From assembly GCA_005790265.1 (NCBI GenBank), contig SXVE01000543.1, forward strand, positions 1 through 9,217: DNA of 9,217 nucleotides. Reading direction: 5' to 3'. Positions 7,575-9,217 of the stretch are shown here, one piece after another. The notes below the pieces were generated by a model. That model was not told the DNA's origin. It did not search any database and saw nothing but the letters and a program-made list of their open reading frames with translations. Source of the DNA: Acidobacteriota bacterium (lineage in GTDB: Bacteria; Acidobacteriota; Blastocatellia; Pyrinomonadales; Pyrinomonadaceae). Position 1 is the first letter of the stretch; each line of letters begins with the position of its first letter. Position numbers and translations under genes: made by a program.

Positions 7575-7600
7575 AAAAAATTCGCGAGCTGTGCTCGAAT
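7575..7600 (-). terminator. Possible hairpin with T-run in the metalloprotease leader direction
   Basis: Read on the minus strand, ATTCGAGC-ACA-GCTCGCGAAT pairs as an 8-bp stem with a 2-nt bulge and is followed by TTTTTT. It lies about 115-140 nt upstream of the metalloprotease start. It could end read-through antisense transcription or act as a leader attenuator. The bulge and modest stem make this tentative. Confidence 0.3.
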
Positions 7601-7779
7601 AAATTTTCGACCGCAGCAAACCGCACCGGCGGCGAACGTCAACGTTTTGCTAATGTTGCGGTAATTAAAATAAACGGCGCCGCGCGCGAAAAAATTTGAT
7701 TGATGTCTGCGCTTCGACCGTTGTCTTCAAACAAATTTATGAAAAATCAATCGTATTGAAAATATATACGAAAAAAGAG

Positions 7780-7810
7780 TTGACCGTTAGTACCTTTTTA
7801 AGTTAAAAAG
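7780..7810 (+). promoter_or_regulatory. Candidate promoter with overlapping palindrome upstream of the secreted-protein gene
   Basis: TTGACC (7780-7785) is 5/6 to the -35 consensus. A 17-nt spacer leads to TTAAAA (7803-7808), a weak -10. The palindrome CTTTTTAA-G-TTAAAAAG (7794-7810) covers the spacer and the -10, as an operator might. The leader to the start codon would be about 150 nt. Acidobacterial promoters need not match the E. coli consensus, so confidence is low. Confidence 0.25.
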
Positions 7811-7921
7811 CATAGTATTAGTATTTGCGCGCATTGATTTTGCACTTTCGTCATTAAAGGATAAATACCAAACAGAATAAATTTTTCTGGCGACATTATT
7901 CTCGAACGAAATTAAATTTTG

Positions 7922-7936
7922 AACCGCTCGTCGGTT
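7922..7936 (+). promoter_or_regulatory. Short leader hairpin before the secreted-protein gene
   Basis: AACCG (7922-7926) and CGGTT (7932-7936) pair across the loop CTCGT, followed by TTTA. It sits 21 nt before the ribosome binding site. It may be a weak attenuator or an mRNA stabiliser; the stem is too short for certainty. Confidence 0.25.
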
Positions 7937-7956
7937 TTTACACTTTTTAGATTAGT

Positions 7957-7963
7957 AAGGAGG
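7957..7963 (+). promoter_or_regulatory. Strong Shine-Dalgarno site AAGGAGG
   Basis: AAGGAGG ends 4 nt before ATG 7968. It is complementary to the 16S rRNA tail and fixes the start of the secreted protein. Most other genes in this window lack such a site, suggesting high expression of this one. Confidence 0.85.
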
Positions 7964-7967
7964 GATT

Positions 7968-8906
7968 ATGACAAAATTGAGTTTGACACATCAAACTTTC
8001 ACGTTAAAGGCTTTTCAAATGGTGATTCTGGCAATGTTTTTAGTTGCTTCATTCGCCGCATCGGTTTCCGCAAAAACCAGCGTTCTGCTGCCGGATGAAG
8101 TTTACCTCGCCGGTTTGACCAACGGCTGTTTCGGAGCCGGCTGCACGCCGGGCGCTTCAGCTACTTTGCTTGGTTTGACATACAGTAATTCTACTTTTTC
8201 CGGCACAACCGCCGCCGGATTTCGCGGAATCGGCGGAAATCCAACGCCCGGCGTAAACTTTAACAATCTCGGATCGCTCTCTCTCTCCACCGCTCCGAAT
8301 CTTTATAACGGACAGACATTTACTCTGCGAGTAACATTTACCGCTCCGCAGGGAATCGTCGGATCCAATACTGTTAATTTCACTTCGGCGATAACGGGAA
8401 CCGTCGTCAGCGACAACCAGGGCGGAGTAACTTTAGATTTTAACAACACTCCGATTCTTTTCAGCTTCAACGATCAGATTTGCGAACAAGACCCGACCGG
8501 CGGCGTTGCTGGACAACAGACGACGTGCGGCGTCGGCAGCTATTTCTTTAGCATTAATGACGTAGCCATTGATCCGGGTCAAACCGTTGCCGTGACCGGA
8601 CAAATTACCGGCGCTCAGCAGCGAGTTATCACTGCGGCAGACGCTTCGTTAAAAGGTCGAGTCAAAACATCGAAAAATCGAGGCGTTGCTAACGCTGCGG
8701 TGGAAATTTCGGGCGGAGATTTAGCGGAACCGATTCGCTATCGCACCAATCAGTTAGGCTACTTCCAGTTTGAAGGATTGAGCGTCGGACAAACTTACGT
8801 GGTAACGGTCAGTTCAAAACGTTATCAATTTGCCGAATCAAGCCGCATCGTGACGCTTCTCGAACAACTTGCGGACTTTGATTTCGTCGCCCAGGATGAT
8901 AAATAA
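7968..8906 (+). CDS. Secreted protein with C-terminal carboxypeptidase-regulatory-like domain
   Basis: A 312-residue exported protein whose start is fixed by a strong ribosome site. The signal peptide has a hydrophobic stretch at about 16-31 and a likely cut after VSA (residue 35). Residues about 36-225 form a Gly/Thr/Asn-rich, beta-predicted domain with four cysteines (C54, C59, C172, C187), possibly two disulfides. Its FFSINDVAIDPGQTVAVTGQ end recalls extracellular PEP-CTERM/choice-of-anchor-type domains, though no anchor motif is present. Residues 228-308 are a CarboxypepD_reg/Cna-B-like beta-sandwich (LKGRVKTSKNRGVANAAVEI ... TNQLGYFQFEGLSVGQTYVV ... ADFDFVA), a domain frequent in Blastocatellia exported proteins. 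The role is unknown; a surface or adhesive function is a guess. The last 18 codons lie inside a large inverted repeat shared with a convergent twin gene. Confidence 0.75.
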   Translation: MTKLSLTHQTFTLKAFQMVILAMFLVASFAASVSAKTSVLLPDEVYLAGLTNGCFGAGCTPGASATLLGLTYSNSTFSGTTAAGFRGIGGNPTPGVNFNNLGSLSLSTAPNLYNGQTFTLRVTFTAPQGIVGSNTVNFTSAITGTVVSDNQGGVTLDFNNTPILFSFNDQICEQDPTGGVAGQQTTCGVGSYFFSINDVAIDPGQTVAVTGQITGAQQRVITAADASLKGRVKTSKNRGVANAAVEISGGDLAEPIRYRTNQLGYFQFEGLSVGQTYVVTVSSKRYQFAESSRIVTLLEQLADFDFVAQDDK

Positions 8907-8961
8907 TCGAATTGCCAACGCATTTCGGTAAATTACATCGCAAGCGGAAAAATAAAAAAAC

Positions 8962-9002
8962 AAGATGCCGAACAACCGCCGAAATCGGTTATAAAGCATC
9001 TT
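8962..9002 (+). other. Accessory 3' hairpin in the left arm
   Basis: AAGATGC (8962-8968) pairs with GCATCTT (8996-9002), and inside it AACCG (8974-8978) pairs with CGGTT (8986-8990), separated by an internal loop. It lies between the stop codon and the terminator. It may protect the transcript's 3' end or aid termination. Confidence 0.5.
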
Positions 9003-9006
9003 AAAA

Positions 9007-9060
9007 CAAAAAGCGGTAGATTCGTAAACTCTCAAAAGTTTACGAATCTACCGCTTTTTG
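9007..9060. terminator. Bidirectional terminator at the palindrome centre
   Basis: A perfect 24-bp stem (9007-9030 with 9037-9060) closes on the 6-nt loop CTCAAA. The GC-containing core is flanked by AAAAA on the left and TTTTT on the right, so U-runs form in both directions. It lies 100 nt past the stop of each of the two converging genes. Confidence 0.85.
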
Positions 9061-9064
9061 GCTT

Positions 9065-9105
9065 AAGATGCTTTAGAACCGATTTCGGCGGTTGTTCGGC
9101 ACCTT
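9065..9105 (-). other. Accessory 3' hairpin in the right arm (mirror copy)
   Basis: This is the mirror of the hairpin at 8962-9002, read on the minus strand as AAGGTGC ... GCATCTT with the same AACCG/CGGTT inner stem. Relative to the left copy, one stem base is changed A to G, giving a G-U pair that keeps the stem, and one internal-loop base differs. Confidence 0.45.
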
Positions 9106-9160
9106 CTTTTTTTATTTTTCCGCTTGCGATGCAATTTACCGAGATGCGTTGGCAATTCGA

Positions 9161-9217
9161 TTATTTATCATCTTGGGCGACGAAATCAAAGTCCGCAAGT
9201 TGTTCGAGAAGCGTCAC
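9161..9217 (-). CDS. C-terminus of a convergent twin of the secreted CarboxypepD_reg-type protein (partial)
   Basis: The minus strand reads VTLLEQLADFDFVAQDDK and then TAA, identical to the last 18 residues of the gene at 7968-8906. The single nucleotide difference is synonymous (CAA instead of CAG for Gln). The rest of the gene lies beyond the right edge. The frame and stop match exactly, so this is most simply the 3' end of an inverted paralogous copy. How far the similarity extends cannot be seen here. Confidence 0.7.
   Translation of the reverse strand: MTLLEQLADFDFVAQDDK

Larger units (their letters stand above)
7462..7967. other. 506-bp divergent intergenic region
   Basis: This AT-rich region separates the two divergent exported-protein genes, and I see no convincing small ORF or RNA gene in it. 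It holds a hairpin followed by a T-run on the minus strand (7575-7600), a possible promoter (7780-7808) overlapped by a tight palindrome (7794-7810), a short direct repeat TAGTAT-TAGTAT (about 7813-7824), a leader hairpin (7922-7936) and a strong ribosome binding site (7957-7963). It should contain promoters for both genes. Confidence 0.6.
8850..9217. repeat. Near-perfect 368-bp palindrome (181-bp arms, 6-nt loop), continuing off the right edge
   Basis: Arm 8850-9030 is the reverse complement of arm 9037-9217, with loop CTCAAA (9031-9036). Every paired position sums to 18067, so there are no indels. Eight substitutions occur, at left-arm positions 8894, 8924, 8935, 8961, 8965, 8991, 9005 and 9006 (about 96% identity). 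The first 57 nt of the left arm are the last 18 codons and stop of the secreted-protein gene. Because the window ends while the arms still match, the true repeat is probably longer. Five of the eight changes are transitions, and the one coding change is synonymous. Confidence 0.95.

Noticed and set aside
7570..7598. Perfect TTGACA at 7570 as a plus-strand promoter
   Set aside because: No acceptable -10 box at 16-18 nt spacing; the site lies nearly 400 bp from the next start and overlaps a hairpin.
7462..7626. Longer metalloprotease start at 7626
   Set aside because: The extra 55 residues are not a sensible N-terminus and would bury the signal peptide that begins at 7461.
8838..9035. 65-codon minus-strand ORF across the left palindrome arm
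   Set aside because: It runs through the terminator stem and antisense to the secreted-protein gene, and its sequence has no protein-like family features.
8850..9217. Palindrome as a fold-back sequencing or amplification artefact
   Set aside because: A simple fold-back would give identical arms, and noisy single-molecule errors would mostly be indels in A-runs. The arms instead differ by eight substitutions with no indels, and the only coding change is synonymous. It cannot be fully excluded without reads.

Overview
The window looks like a chromosomal piece of a Gram-negative-type environmental bacterium. The best guess is Acidobacteriota, class Blastocatellia (Pyrinomonadaceae-like). This rests on recollection of protein style: a large secreted DUF5117/DUF5118-type zinc metalloprotease, and a secreted protein ending in a carboxypeptidase-regulatory-like beta-sandwich of a kind common in that class. 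Most genes also lack a good Shine-Dalgarno sequence. No rRNA, tRNA, IS element or CRISPR array is visible, and the taxonomic call is an inference.

Layout. Positions 1-2476 (+) hold a tightly packed, probably co-transcribed set: the 3' part of a RidA-family gene, a zeta-toxin-like P-loop kinase, a 52-codon lysine-rich ORF overlapping the end of the kinase gene, and preT (NAD(P)H/FAD/4Fe-4S subunit of dihydropyrimidine dehydrogenase). A RimI-like acetyltransferase lies on the minus strand (2514-3023). A ComJ-like small protein (3073-3549, +) follows, then preA (3570-4808, +), the catalytic subunit that partners PreT. preA and the metalloprotease gene (4945-7461, -) converge on a strong bidirectional terminator at 4884-4914. 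A roughly 500-bp divergent intergenic region (7462-7967) separates the metalloprotease from a secreted two-domain protein (7968-8906, +), which has an unusually good ribosome binding site.

The most striking structure is at the right end. Positions 8850-9217 form a near-perfect palindrome: 181-bp arms, a 6-nt loop, 8 substitutions and no indels, running off the window edge. It starts inside the last 18 codons of the secreted-protein gene. The right arm therefore encodes the C-terminus of a convergent twin gene on the minus strand, with one synonymous difference. The centre is a 24-bp-stem terminator flanked by two mirror-image smaller hairpins.

How the genes work together. PreT passes electrons from NAD(P)H through FAD and Fe-S clusters to PreA, which reduces uracil/thymine to the 5,6-dihydro bases (or runs in reverse). 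The genes that sit between preT and preA, and the kinase plus small ORF upstream, look like accessory genes around this metabolic pair. The metalloprotease and the secreted CarboxypepD_reg-type protein are separate, exported-protein genes.
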